From contig JAWKRT010000001.1 of the NCBI GenBank assembly GCA_041389495.1, positions 1,612,001 to 1,676,000 on the forward strand: DNA of 64,000 nt, read 5' to 3'. The DNA is from Myxococcota bacterium (GTDB taxonomy: Bacteria > Myxococcota_A > UBA9160 > UBA4427). Positions within the stretch are counted from its first letter, which is position 1. Each line of letters begins with the position of its first letter. The notes under the pieces are model-generated. The model saw nothing but the letters and a program-made list of their open reading frames with translations, was not told where the DNA came from and did no database searches. Shown here piece by piece: positions 7,966 to 18,000 of this stretch. A program made the translations under genes and the position numbers.

Positions 7966-10274
7966 GCGCGCGACGCGCGGCGCGCGCCGTCGCGGCGCTC
8001 GGCGCGCTCGCGGCGTTCGCCGCGACGGCCGCGACCGCCGCGACGGCCGCGACCGCCGCGACGGCCGCGGCGGCGCGGGACAGCGGGGGAGCGCAGCCGG
8101 TGCCCGCGCCGCGCGCGTTCGCGGTCGACGGCGCGCGCATCGCGCGCGCCGATCGCGCGCGCGACTCCGACGCCGAGTCCGCCTCCGACGCCGACTCCGT
8201 TTCCGACGCCGACTCCGTTTCCGACGCCGAATGGCCCTCGCACGGCCGCGGCTACTTCGAGCAGCGCTACTCGCCACTCGACCGCATCGACGCCGGCAAC
8301 GTCGCGCAGCTCGCGCCCGCATGGGTGTACGAGACGGGCGAGACGCGCGGGCACGAGGCGACGCCCGTCGTCGTCGACGGCGTGCTGTTCGCGACCGCGA
8401 CGTGGAGCATCGTGTTCGCGCTCGACGCGAAGACCGGACGCGAGCTCTGGCGCTACGACCCGCAGGTGCCGCGCTGGAAGGGGCGCGACGCGTGCTGCGA
8501 CGCGGTGAACCGCGGCGTCGCCGTGTGGAAGGGGCGCGTCTACGTCGGCGCGCTCGACGGGCGCCTCATCGCGCTCGACGCGCGCACGGGCGCGCCGCTC
8601 TGGGAGGTGCAGACCACCGACCCCGCGAAGGCGTACACGATCACCGGCGCGCCGCGCGTCGTGAAGGACATGGTGGTGATCGGGAACGGCGGCGCCGAGT
8701 TCGGCGTGCGCGGCTACTTCAGCGCCTACGACGCCGCGACCGGCGCACTGCGCTGGCGCTTCTACACCGTGCCCGCGAAGCCCGGCGCCGAGGACGCGCA
8801 CACGGGCGTCGCGGCCGGCACGCCCGAGGACGCGCTCGCGCGCGCGACGTGGAGCCCCGAATCGGCCTGGGAGTTCGGGCTCGGCGGCACCGCGTGGGAC
8901 GCGATGGCCTTCGATCCCGCGCTCGACCTGCTGTACGTCGGCGTCGGCAACAGCTCGCCCTACGACCGCGAGCGCCGCAGCCCGGGCGGCGGCGACAACC
9001 TCTTCCTGTCGTCGATCGTCGCCGTGCGCCCCGACACGGGCCGGCTCGTCTGGCACTACCAGACGACGCCCGCCGAGAACTGGGACTACACGGCGACGCA
9101 GCACATCCTGCTCGCCGACCTCGAGTGGGGCGAGGGCGCCGACCGCCGCGTCCGCAAGCTCCTCGTGCAGGCGCCGAAGAACGGCTTCTTCTACGTGCTC
9201 GACCGCGCGACGGGCGAGCTGCTCGCCGCCGATCCCTACGTCTTCACGAGCTGGGCGAGCCGCGTCGACCTCGCGACCGGGCGCCCCGTCGAGACGGGTC
9301 GCGCGCAGTGGAACGACGGCAGCGCGATGGTCTCGCCGTCCGTGATCGGCGGCCACAACTGGCACCCGATGGCGTTCCATCCGAAGACCGGGCTCGTCTA
9401 CCTGCCGAGCCAGCAGATGGCCTACCCGTTCCACGTCGATCGCGACGCGCGCTTCGTCGCGGGCGGGCGCTTCAACACCGGCGAGGACTTCCCGGCGATG
9501 GCGAAGTCGCTCGACGGCTACGAGCGCGCGGTGCGCTTCTGCGACCCGACGCACCTGACGGCGTGGGATCCGGTCGCGCGCAAGGCGGTGTGGCGCGTCG
9601 CGCACGCGAGCGAGACGAACGGCGGCGCGCTCGCGACGGGGCGCGACCTCGTGTTCCAGGGCTCGGGCACCGGCCGCTTCGTCGCCTATCGCGCTGCCAC
9701 CGGCGAGGAGCTCTGGGCGTCGGACGTGGGCATCGGGCTCATGGCCGGGCCCGTCTCGTACGAGGTCGACGGCGAGCAGTACGTCGCGGTGCTCGCGGGC
9801 ACGGGCGGCTCGAGCGGACTGCACCTCGACGTGATCGACTACGTGAACCGCGGCTACGCGATCGCGTACAAGCTCGGGGGCACGGCCTCGCTGCCGAAGG
9901 TCGAGAAGCTCGCCGCGCAGCCGGTCGCGCCGCCTGCGCTCGCGACGACGGCCGCGCAGGTCGAGCGCGGACGCGAGGTCTACGGCTGGCACTGCTGGCG
10001 CTGCCACGGCGTCGGCACGAAGGCGACGGGCGTGCTGCCCGACCTGCGCCGCGCCTCGCGCACCGTGCACGAGCAGTGGACCGACATCGTGCTCGGCGGC
10101 ACGCGCCAGGCGCGCGGCATGCCGAGCTTCGCGAACCTGCTGACGCGCGAGGACGCGCTCGCCGTGCAGGCCTACGTCGTCGCGCAGGCGCTGCGCGAGC
10201 CGAGCGCGCTCGAGTCGGCCGCGGCGTGGCTGTCGGAGCGGGTGTGCGTCCCGGCGGAGTGGGCGGCGGACTGA
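7962..10274 (+). CDS. quinohemoprotein alcohol dehydrogenase (PQQ, cytochrome c)
   Basis: Periplasmic oxidation of alcohols by PQQ with electron transfer to a C-terminal heme c. An eight-blade PQQ propeller spans roughly residues 90-640. Vicinal cysteines C178-C179 (DACCDAV) form the disulfide ring typical of these enzymes. The cytochrome domain has CWRCH at residues 678-682. No ATG or GTG stands before the signal peptide. The frame opens at CTG 7962, 7 nt after a good ribosome site (GGAGG, 7950-7954) and overlapping the upstream stop as CTGA. The next in-frame start, GTG 8100, would delete the signal peptide. From CTG the protein is 770 residues: Arg-rich n-region, Ala-rich h-region, then an acidic Ser-Asp linker. 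Confidence 0.88.
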   Translation: MSARRAARAVAALGALAAFAATAATAATAATAATAAAARDSGGAQPVPAPRAFAVDGARIARADRARDSDAESASDADSVSDADSVSDAEWPSHGRGYFEQRYSPLDRIDAGNVAQLAPAWVYETGETRGHEATPVVVDGVLFATATWSIVFALDAKTGRELWRYDPQVPRWKGRDACCDAVNRGVAVWKGRVYVGALDGRLIALDARTGAPLWEVQTTDPAKAYTITGAPRVVKDMVVIGNGGAEFGVRGYFSAYDAATGALRWRFYTVPAKPGAEDAHTGVAAGTPEDALARATWSPESAWEFGLGGTAWDAMAFDPALDLLYVGVGNSSPYDRERRSPGGGDNLFLSSIVAVRPDTGRLVWHYQTTPAENWDYTATQHILLADLEWGEGADRRVRKLLVQAPKNGFFYVLDRATGELLAADPYVFTSWASRVDLATGRPVETGRAQWNDGSAMVSPSVIGGHNWHPMAFHPKTGLVYLPSQQMAYPFHVDRDARFVAGGRFNTGEDFPAMAKSLDGYERAVRFCDPTHLTAWDPVARKAVWRVAHASETNGGALATGRDLVFQGSGTGRFVAYRAATGEELWASDVGIGLMAGPVSYEVDGEQYVAVLAGTGGSSGLHLDVIDYVNRGYAIAYKLGGTASLPKVEKLAAQPVAPPALATTAAQVERGREVYGWHCWRCHGVGTKATGVLPDLRRASRTVHEQWTDIVLGGTRQARGMPSFANLLTREDALAVQAYVVAQALREPSALESAAAWLSERVCVPAEWAAD
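8022..8066 (+). repeat. 9-bp tandem repeat in signal peptide
   Basis: Five copies of GCGAC(G/C)GCC encode Ala-Thr-Ala repeated five times within the hydrophobic export signal of the PQQ dehydrogenase. Copy-number change would lengthen or shorten the signal in steps of three residues without shifting frame. Confidence 0.8.
8166..8231 (+). repeat. 18-bp tandem repeat encoding Ser-Asp linker
   Basis: Three full copies and one partial copy of a unit like TCCGACGCCGACTCCGTT encode a Ser/Asp-rich segment (SDADSV repeated) between the signal peptide and the first propeller blade of the PQQ dehydrogenase. The last two full copies are identical, which points to recent duplication. Confidence 0.8.
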
Positions 10275-10317
10275 GGCGCCCGCCCGCGCGCCCGCGCGTC
10301 GCGCACGCCGCGCGCGC

Positions 10318-11370
10318 TCAGCTCCGCGGCGGCAGCGACGCGGCCCAGGCCGCGAGGCGATCCCACAGCCGGTGGCGCCCGCTCGCGAAGTTGTGGCAGT
10401 GCGCGGCGCCCTCGAGCACGAAGAGCGTGACGTCGCGCGCCGCGGGAAAGGCGGCGGGCTCGCGGTGCGGCGCCGGCGAGACGTCGACGCCGCCGCCGAT
10501 GCCGAGGAAGACGGGCACGTCGATCGCGGCGGCGAAGCGGCCGACGAAGCCCTCGGTCGTCACCTCGGCCGCGGCGCGCACGGGCAGGCGCGTGGCCGCC
10601 GCGTCGTCCGCTGCGACCACGTCGTCGGGCACGTCGGGCGCGTGGAAGAGCGCGCGCGTGCGCGCGCGGTCGAGGCGCGTCGAGAGCGCGTCGTCGGGCG
10701 CGCCGGACGACGCGCGCAGGCGGCGCTCGGAGGCGAGCACGCGCGCGGCGAGCGCGGCGTCGTCGCTGCCGAGGGCGGCGCCGCCGGCGCCGGCGTCGTC
10801 CCCCTGCAGGCCCGCGACGTCGACCGTGTAGCCGAGCAGCGCGACCGCCTCGAAGGGCCGCGCGCTCGCCTGCACCATCGTCGTTAGGCAGGCGCCGAGC
10901 GAGTGGCCGACGCCGATCCACGCCGCGTCGGCGAGCGGCGGGAGCGCGTCGCAGAGGGCGCCGCGCTCGGCGCGCCGCCGCGCCTCGGCGATCGCGGCGA
11001 CGTCGCCGTCGCGCAGGAGCGCGAGGTCGACCGCGGACGCGCCCGTCGGGTCGCTGCTGCCGCCCGTGCCCAGGTGGTCGAGCGCGAGCACGACGAAGCC
11101 CAGGCCGGCCAGGTGCCGCGCGAAGCTGTACCCGTCGCGGCCCGGCACGTCGGCGTGCCAGTAGCGCTTGTCGTAGCTGCCGCCGGCGAGGCAGACGAGC
11201 ACGCGCGGCGCGGGGCCCGGGTCGCGCGGCGCGAAGAGCCACGCCGTCTGCACGAGCCGCGCGTCGGCGCCGCGCTCGCCCGCGGCCCCTGCGCGGCCGC
11301 CGCGCAGCCGCGGGGCGACGGCGTCCGTCACGTCGAGGCGCACGTCGATCGGGCCGAGCGTCGCGTCCAC
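10318..11370 (-). CDS. alpha/beta hydrolase, chlorophyllase/dienelactone-hydrolase-like
   Basis: 350 residues from GTG 11370, which has a near-perfect ribosome site (GGAGGAG) a few bases upstream. The alpha/beta-hydrolase fold is shown by the strand-turn PRVLVCLAGGSYDKRYWHAD, LALDHLGTGGSS, the nucleophile elbow GVGHSLGACLTTM (Ser), and a late His in EGAAHCHNFAS. No signal peptide, so it is probably cytoplasmic. The substrate is unknown; an ester or lactone is likely. It is convergent with the PQQ dehydrogenase and divergent from transketolase. A carboxylesterase or secreted-lipase-like role cannot be excluded. Confidence 0.7.
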   Translation of the reverse strand: MDATLGPIDVRLDVTDAVAPRLRGGRAGAAGERGADARLVQTAWLFAPRDPGPAPRVLVCLAGGSYDKRYWHADVPGRDGYSFARHLAGLGFVVLALDHLGTGGSSDPTGASAVDLALLRDGDVAAIAEARRRAERGALCDALPPLADAAWIGVGHSLGACLTTMVQASARPFEAVALLGYTVDVAGLQGDDAGAGGAALGSDDAALAARVLASERRLRASSGAPDDALSTRLDRARTRALFHAPDVPDDVVAADDAAATRLPVRAAAEVTTEGFVGRFAAAIDVPVFLGIGGGVDVSPAPHREPAAFPAARDVTLFVLEGAAHCHNFASGRHRLWDRLAAWAASLPPRS

Positions 11371-11477
11371 CGGGCTCCTCCTGGCTCGTCGCGGCGCGCG
11401 CTGCGCGCCGCCTGCACAACGTCGTTCGGCTGGGGCGCGATCGCGCGCGTCGACGACGCCGGAAGCGTTCGCCCCGA

Positions 11478-11507
11478 TTGCCCGGGGCGCGCGTTCGACG
11501 GTACAGT
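11478..11507 (+). promoter_or_regulatory. putative sigma-70 promoter of transketolase
   Basis: TTGCCC (11478-11483), an 18-bp spacer, then TACAGT (11502-11507). The transcript would start near 11514 and carry a leader of about 100 nt with a weak GGAG before the ATG. It resembles the -35 of dnaE2 (TTGCCC). Confidence 0.45.
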
Positions 11508-11611
11508 GCGCGCCGTCGTCCCGGCCCCCCCGCCGATCCACGAGCACAACGGTAGGTGCTGCCGTCCGCACGCGATGCGCGACGCGCCGCCCACCCGGAG
11601 ACGCCCCCACG

Positions 11612-13642
11612 ATGGCATCCGAACTCTCGCAGGAGCTCCGCGACCGCGCGGAGAACACCATCCGCTTCCTCGCCGTCGACGCCGTGCAGCGCGCGAACAG
11701 CGGCCATCCCGGCGCGCCCATGGGCCTCGCGCGGCCGGCCTTCCTGCTCTGGGACAAGCACCTGCGCTTCGATCCGAGCGACCCGGCGTGGCCGCTGCGC
11801 GACCGCTTCGTGCTGTCGGCCGGGCACGCGTCGATGCTGCAGTACGCGCTGCTGCACCTGTTCGGCTACGACCTCACGCTCGACGACATCGCCCGCTTCC
11901 GGCAGCTCGGCTCGAAGACGCCGGGCCACCCCGAGTACGGCGACACGCCGGGCGTCGAGCTCACGACCGGCCCGCTCGGCCAGGGCTTCGCACACGGCGT
12001 CGGCATGGCGCTCGCGGGCAAGCTCGCGGCGTCGCAGCTCGCGGGCGGCGACGTGCGCGGCCCGGGTCACCACATCGTGTACGGCATCGTGTCGGACGGC
12101 GACCTGATGGAAGGCATCGCCTACGAAGCGGCCGCGCTCGCCGGCCACCTCGGGCTCGGCAACCTCGTCTACCTCTACGACGACAACCGCATCACGATCG
12201 ACGGGCCGACGAGCCTGTGCTGGAGCGAGGACGTGGCGGCGCGCTTCGCGGCCGCGGGCTGGCACGTGCAGACGGCCGACGGCCAGAACGTCGCGGCGCT
12301 CGACGCCGCGCTCGAGGCGGCCAAGGCCGAGACCGAGCGCCCGTCGATCATCGTGATGCGCACGACGATCGGCTACGGGAGCCCGGCCGTCGCGGGCAAG
12401 AGCAAGGCGCACGGCGCGCCGCTCGGCCCGGACGAGGTCGTCGCGACGAAGAAGAACCTCGGATGGCCGACCGAGGGCGAGCTGCTCGTGCCCGACGACG
12501 TCGCCGCCTACGGTCGCGCGCGCGCGGCGGAGAAGAAGGCCGAGCGCGCCGAGCGCGACGCGGCGTTCCGCGCGTGGGCGGGCGCGAACCCCGAGCGCGC
12601 CGAGGCGTTCGAGGCGGCGCGCGCGCGGCGCGCGCCCGCCGGGCTCGCCGATCTCCTCGCCGAGGGCATGACGGGCCTCGACGAGGCGACGCGCAACCAC
12701 GGCAAGCTCGTGCTGTCGAAGCTCGCCGAGCACGTGCCGTACCTCGTCGGTGGCTCGGCCGACCTCGCGGGCTCGGCGGCGCCGCCCGTGCTGTCGGGCC
12801 GCGGCGTCGTCGGGCCGGGCGCGGGCGAGGGCCACGACCCGTTCGCCGGCCACAACATCCACTTCGGCATCCGCGAGCACGCGATGGGCGCGGTCGCGAA
12901 CGGCATCGCGCTCGACGGCACGTTCCTTCCGTACTCGGGAACGTTCCTGATCTTCAGCGACTACATGCGGCCGGCCATCCGGCTCGCCGCGCTGATGGGC
13001 GTGCGCTCGATCTTCGTGTTCACGCACGACTCGATCTTCGTCGGCGAGGACGGCCCGACGCACCAGCCGATCGAGCAGCTCGACTCGCTGCGCGCGATCC
13101 CGAACCTGCCCGTCTGGCGCCCGGCCGACGGTGTCGAGACGGCGGCCGCCTACGCCTGGATCCTCGAGCAGGCGAGCGGCCCCGCGCTGCTCTCGCTCTC
13201 GCGCCAGAAGGTGAAGGCGCTCGAGCGCGCGAAGGGCTTCGCGCTCGCCGACGTGTGGAAGGGCGGCTACGCGGTCGTCGAGCCGAAGGGCAAGCCCGAC
13301 GTCGTGCTGCTCGCGACCGGCACCGAGGTGCGGCTCGCGTGCGACGCCGCGGCGAAGCTCGCCGCGGGCGGTCTCGCCGTGCGCGTCGTGTCGGTGCCGT
13401 GCCTCGAGCTCTTCGAGGCGCAGGGCGACGCCTACGTCGAGGGCCTCGTGCCCGACGACGGCACGCCCGTCGTCGCCGTCGAGGCCGCGCGCGGCGAGAG
13501 CTTCCGCAGGCTCGTCGGCCGCAAGGGCCTCGTCTACGGCATCGACCGCTTCGGCGCCTCCGCCCCCGCGCCCGCGCTCGCCGAGCACTTCGGCTTCACG
13601 CCGGATGCGCTCGCCGCGCGCGTGAAGGAGCTCGTGGGGTAG
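11612..13642 (+). CDS. tkt: transketolase
   Basis: Thiamine-diphosphate enzyme that moves two-carbon units between sugar phosphates in the pentose phosphate and Calvin-type pathways. 676 residues, usual length. The N-terminal NSGHPGAPMGLA motif, the TPP/Mg motif SDGDLMEGIAYEAA with downstream DDNRI, the pyrimidine-domain FGIREHAMGAVANGIAL and the substrate motif EDGPTHQPIEQL are all in place. The C-terminal domain ends normally. No other pentose phosphate genes are adjacent. Confidence 0.96.
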   Translation: MASELSQELRDRAENTIRFLAVDAVQRANSGHPGAPMGLARPAFLLWDKHLRFDPSDPAWPLRDRFVLSAGHASMLQYALLHLFGYDLTLDDIARFRQLGSKTPGHPEYGDTPGVELTTGPLGQGFAHGVGMALAGKLAASQLAGGDVRGPGHHIVYGIVSDGDLMEGIAYEAAALAGHLGLGNLVYLYDDNRITIDGPTSLCWSEDVAARFAAAGWHVQTADGQNVAALDAALEAAKAETERPSIIVMRTTIGYGSPAVAGKSKAHGAPLGPDEVVATKKNLGWPTEGELLVPDDVAAYGRARAAEKKAERAERDAAFRAWAGANPERAEAFEAARARRAPAGLADLLAEGMTGLDEATRNHGKLVLSKLAEHVPYLVGGSADLAGSAAPPVLSGRGVVGPGAGEGHDPFAGHNIHFGIREHAMGAVANGIALDGTFLPYSGTFLIFSDYMRPAIRLAALMGVRSIFVFTHDSIFVGEDGPTHQPIEQLDSLRAIPNLPVWRPADGVETAAAYAWILEQASGPALLSLSRQKVKALERAKGFALADVWKGGYAVVEPKGKPDVVLLATGTEVRLACDAAAKLAAGGLAVRVVSVPCLELFEAQGDAYVEGLVPDDGTPVVAVEAARGESFRRLVGRKGLVYGIDRFGASAPAPALAEHFGFTPDALAARVKELVG

Positions 13643-13650
13643 GGAAGGAA

Positions 13651-13667
13651 GCGGCAGCGGCTGCCGC
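13651..13667 (+). terminator. weak stem-loop after transketolase
   Basis: GCGGCAG/CTGCCGC, a 7-bp stem with a 3-nt loop 9 nt after the tkt stop. No T-run follows, so termination would be inefficient and the lipase gene could receive read-through. Confidence 0.35.
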
Positions 13668-13696
13668 GACCGCCGGGTGCAGAGGAGGCATTCGCG

Positions 13697-14437
13697 ATGG
13701 CGACCATCGCGGAGCTCGCGCGAATGAGTCTCGACGTCTACGAGGCGGACTCGTCGATGTCGGGGGCGTGGAGTCGCGTGGCCCCCTTCGGCGACTCGAA
13801 GGCCGGATTCTTCGCTGCGGTGTTCCGGAAGGGCGACGAGTGGTGCCTCGCCTTCCGGGGCACGGACGACGTGCTCCACGACGGATTGGCCGACCTCCAG
13901 ATCGCGCTCGGCAAGTATCCGCTGCAGTTCCTCGAGGCGGCGATGGCGTACTCGAGCGTGCGCACGGTACTCCAGAGTCACTCCGTGTCGCGGTTCCTGC
14001 TCACCGGACACTCGCTCGGCGGCGGGCTCGCGAGTCTCGTCGGCTATCGCCAGGGCGTGCGGACGGTCACGTTCAATGCCCCGGGGATGGCGCGCGCGGA
14101 GGCCGATCGTCTGCTCGCGGACAGTCCGATCGGGAGCGTTCTCGCGAGCGTGATGCGCGACGCGGTGTCGGTCGCGCTCGACGACGACGATGCCGGCGCG
14201 CGGATCACGAACATCCGCGCCGTCCACGATCCCGTTTCGATCGGCACGGGTGCGACGCTGGGAAGCGACCTGTCGATCGGGAACTTCTGTCCGTCTCCGT
14301 CGTTCTCGTTCGGTGGGGTCGCCTCGCTCCTCGGCCAGGCGTTGGGGCAGGGCGCCGCCTATCTGATGTGTCAGCACTCCATGCAGCAGCTCTACTGGGC
14401 GATCGCGGCCGATCCGCGATTCCACGAGGAGCTATGA
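13697..14437 (+). CDS. class 3 lipase-like alpha/beta hydrolase
   Basis: 246 residues with no signal peptide. The lipase class 3 (Mbeg1/DUF2974-like) pattern is complete: AFRGTDD near residue 53, the nucleophile elbow LLTGHSLGGGLA with Ser106, probable catalytic Asp178 in VHDPVS, and His227 in CQHSMQQL. It overlaps the next gene by 4 bp (ATGA), so the two products are probably made together. That partner is a periplasmic lipoprotein, an arrangement known for phospholipase effectors with their immunity proteins, but no secretion gene is adjacent. Codon usage looks less extreme in GC than in the flanking genes. It could instead be an ordinary intracellular lipase. Confidence 0.78.
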   Translation: MATIAELARMSLDVYEADSSMSGAWSRVAPFGDSKAGFFAAVFRKGDEWCLAFRGTDDVLHDGLADLQIALGKYPLQFLEAAMAYSSVRTVLQSHSVSRFLLTGHSLGGGLASLVGYRQGVRTVTFNAPGMARAEADRLLADSPIGSVLASVMRDAVSVALDDDDAGARITNIRAVHDPVSIGTGATLGSDLSIGNFCPSPSFSFGGVASLLGQALGQGAAYLMCQHSMQQLYWAIAADPRFHEEL

Positions 14438-15054
14438 CCTGCATCGGAGGGCGCGGCCGGCGGTTCCGACGTCTCGCGGTGGCCGGGCTCGCCGCGCTCG
14501 TCGCGATCGGATGCTCGCCCTCGGATCCGGAGCCTGCGGCGACCCCGACCGACGGAGCACTCTCGTTCGCGCGCTCGTCGACGGGCTACGAGCGCATCGC
14601 GGGGGAAGGCGCGGGCATCGCGTCCGCAGCGCCTGCGGTTCGCGATGCGGCGTCGATGCCGGGATGGCCCGGCGTCCTCCGCTTCACGCTCGTGCGCGCG
14701 ACGCGAAGCGAGCCGTGCTCTGCGTGGCTGACCTTCGATCCCGCCAGCATCGGTGCGCCTGCGACGCCATCGGACCCGGCCGCAGGCACGGTGCCGGACG
14801 CGCTCGCGGCGGGAGAGCGCGCCACGGCGATGGCCGACCGCGTGCGCCTGCAGCACGGAGAGGCGGGCACGAGTCGCGTGGGCACGAGCGGGGGAATCGT
14901 TCAGGGCGTGACGCGCGATGCGGCGACCGGAATCGAGGAGTGGCAGATCGCCTTCATCTGCAGCTTCTGGGATCGCCTGCCCCGGGATCTCGAGCTGCAG
15001 ATCCGTTCACAGGACGGCCTCTGGACGTCCTTTCCGCTGTCGCCGCCGGGGTAG
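14434..15054 (+). CDS. putative lipoprotein coupled to lipase
   Basis: 206 residues. The N-terminus has positive charges (GGRGRRFRR), a hydrophobic stretch and a lipobox (VAIGC), so it should be lipidated and periplasmic. The mature part belongs to no family I recognise. It contains two further cysteines in SEPCSAWLTF and AFICSFWDRL, possibly a disulfide. The start ATG overlaps the lipase stop by 4 bp. It is convergent with dnaE2, whose stop is 37 bp away. As the tightly coupled partner of a lipase it may be an inhibitor (immunity protein) or a chaperone; that is inference only. Confidence 0.7.
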   Translation: MTCIGGRGRRFRRLAVAGLAALVAIGCSPSDPEPAATPTDGALSFARSSTGYERIAGEGAGIASAAPAVRDAASMPGWPGVLRFTLVRATRSEPCSAWLTFDPASIGAPATPSDPAAGTVPDALAAGERATAMADRVRLQHGEAGTSRVGTSGGIVQGVTRDAATGIEEWQIAFICSFWDRLPRDLELQIRSQDGLWTSFPLSPPG

Positions 15055-15091
15055 CGCAGCGCGCGAGGCGATGCGCGGCGCGGCCGACTCG

Positions 15092-18000
15092 CTAGCGATA
15101 GTCGTGCGAGCCGGGCAGGTCGCCCGAGAGTGCGACCGGCGAGAGCTCGCGCGCGCGCACGTGGATCACGCCGTCGACGTTCTGCACGGGGCCCGCGATC
15201 TCGACGATCGGCGCCTGGTGGAGCGGCGCGCGGAAGCGGCGGAACTCGGCGGGCATGAGCACGGCGTTCGAGGTGCCGGTCTCGTCCTCGAGCGTGACGA
15301 AGCAGACGCCCTGCGCGGGGCCGGGTCGCTGGCGCACGATCACGTGCCCCGCGATGCGCACCCAGCGCCCGTTCGGCACGTCGCGCAGCTCGGCGGCCGA
15401 GAGCACGCCGCGCGCGCGCAGTCGCGGTCGCAGGTGCGCGACGATCTGCGGCCCGGTCGTGAGGCCGGCGAGACGATAGTCGGCGAGCGTCGCCTCGACG
15501 TCGTCCATCTCGGGAACGGGGATCGCGCCCTCCGCCTCGCTCGCGCTATGCGCGCCGTCCCGCGCCACCGGCGCCTCGCCCGCGAACAGCGACGTCGCGT
15601 CGCGCTCGATGCCCGCCACCTGCCACAGCGCGGCGCGCCGCTTCGTGGGCGCGCCGGGCAGGCTCGCGAGCGCGCCGAGCTCGGCCAGCGCGTCGAGCTC
15701 GTCGCGCTGCAGGGCGGCGCGGCGCACGAAGTCGCCGAGTGAGTCGAAGGGCCGCTCGGCGCGCGCGCGCTCGATGCGCAGGCCGCTTCCCGCGCGCAGG
15801 CCGCTCGCATGGCGAAGCCCGATGCGCGTGCAGCGCTCGCCCTCGAGCGTGCACTTCCAGTGCGAGCGCGCGACGTCGATCGCGCGCACCTCGACGCCGT
15901 GGCGCTGCGCGTCCTTGACCAGCGTCGCCGGGTTGTAGAAGCCCATCGGCCAGGCGTTGAGCAGGCCGGCGAGGAAGGCCGCCGGGAAGTGGCACTTCAA
16001 GTAGGACGAGGCGTAGGCGATCAGCGCGAACGAGGCCGAGTGCGACTCGGGGAAGCCGTAGAGCGCGAACGAGGTGATGTGGCGGACGATGTCGTCCTGC
16101 GCCGTGCCCGTGATGCCGCGCGCGCCCATGCCGCTGCGCAGGCGCGCTTCGATCTGCTGCATGCGCTCGATCGAACGCTTGAAGCCCATCGCGCGCCGCA
16201 GCTCCTCGGCCTCGCCGCCCGAGAAGCCGGCCGCCGTCATCGCGATGCGCAGGAGCTGCTCCTGGAACAGCGGGACGCCCAACGTCCGCCGCAGGATGGG
16301 CTCGAGCGACGGGTGCGGATAGGTGACGGGCTCGCGGCCGGCGCGCCGGTTCAGGTACGGGTGCACCATCTGCCCGACGATCGGGCCGGGCCGGATGATC
16401 GCGATCTCGACCACGAGGTCGTAGAAGCAGGCGGGCCGAAGGCGCGGCAGCGTCGCCATCTGCGCGCGGCTCTCGATCTGGAACGTGCCGATCGTGTCGG
16501 CCTTCTGGATCATCGCGTACGTCGCGGCGTCGTCGGGCGGGAGCTTCGCGAGGTCGATCTCGACGCCGCACGCGTCGCGGATCATCGGGATCGTCTCCTC
16601 GAGCGCCGCGAGCATGCCGAGCCCGAGCAGGTCGATCTTGATGATGCCGAGGTCGGCGCAGTCCTCCTTGTCCCACTGCACGACGCGGCGTCCGGGCATC
16701 GAGGCGGGCTCGATCGGCACCACCTCGTCGAGCCGCCCGGCCGCGATCACGATGCCGCCGCTGTGCTGCCCGAGATGGCGCGGCAGCCCCTGCACGCGCG
16801 CGACGAGCTCGAGCAGCTTCGCGATGCGCGGCGCATCGGGGTCGACGCCGCTCTCGCGCAGCGTGCGCCGGAGCTCGGAAGGGTCCTCTCCGTCGCGGAA
16901 GCCCATGCTCGCGAGCGCCTTCGACAGCGCGCCCGTCGTGTCGCCGTCGAGGCCGAGCACCTTGCCCATCTCGCGCACGGCCATGCGCGTGCGATAGGTG
17001 ATGACGTTCGCCGTCATCGCCGCGCCGTGCGCGCCGTACTTCGCGAAGACGTACTGGATCACCTCTTCGCGCTGTGCGCCCGAGGGCAGGTCGATGTCGA
17101 TGTCGGGCCACTCGCCGCGCTCCTCCGACAGGAAGCGCTCGAACAGCAGCTCCATGCCGACCGGGTCGACGGCGGTGATGCCGAGCGCGTAGCAGACGGC
17201 GCTGTTCGCGGCCGAGCCGCGCCCCTGCGCCAGCATGCGGCGCTCGCGCGCGAAGCGCGCGATGTCGTGCACGATCAGGAAGTAGCCGGCGAGGTCGAGC
17301 TTCTCGATCACGGCGAGCTCGCGCTCGAGCTGCGCGCGCACGCGCGGCGCGAGCGCGGCGCCGTAGCGCTCGCGCGCACAGCGGAACGTGAGCGCGCGCA
17401 GCCACGAGGCCTGCGTGTGCCCGTCCGGCACCGGGAAGACGGGGAAGCGGTAGCCGAGATCCTCGAGCGTGAACGCGCAGCGCTCGGCCAGCTCGCGCGT
17501 GCCGCGCACGAGCTCCGGCGCATCGGCGAAGCGCGCCGCGACGACCTCGCGCGGCTGCAGGTGGCGCTCGCCGTTCGGCAGCAGGCGCCGGCCCGCCGCC
17601 TCGAGCGTCGTCCCGTGTCGCAGGCACGTGAATGCGTCGAGCAGCGGACGGTCGGCCGCGCGCGCCGCGCGCACGTCGCCCGACGCGACGACGTCGACGC
17701 CGAGCGAGGCCGCGAGGTCGGCGGCGCGCCGCGCGTCGCGCGCGGCGGTGCGCTCGAGCGGCCGCGCGACGTCGACGCGCAGGTGCGCGCGCCCGAACAC
17801 GCCGAGCGCGCGGTCGAGCATCGCGGCCTCGAGCGTCGCGTCGCCGGCGACGAGCGCGACGAGCCCGCGCGCGTGCTCCTCCACCTGCTCCCAGGTCGCG
17901 AACGCCGCGCCCGCGCGCCGCGCGTCGCCGGCCGCCGCGTGCGCGAGCGTCGTGAGGCGGCCGAGGTGGCGCCAGCCCTCGCGCGACGCGACGAGCAGCC

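Noticed and set aside
10172..14425. A 1417-residue open frame on the minus strand across the hydrolase, transketolase and lipase genes
   Set aside because: It is antisense to genes with complete family motifs, has Arg/Ala/Gly/Glu low-complexity sequence and no recognisable domain: a product of very high GC with few stop codons.
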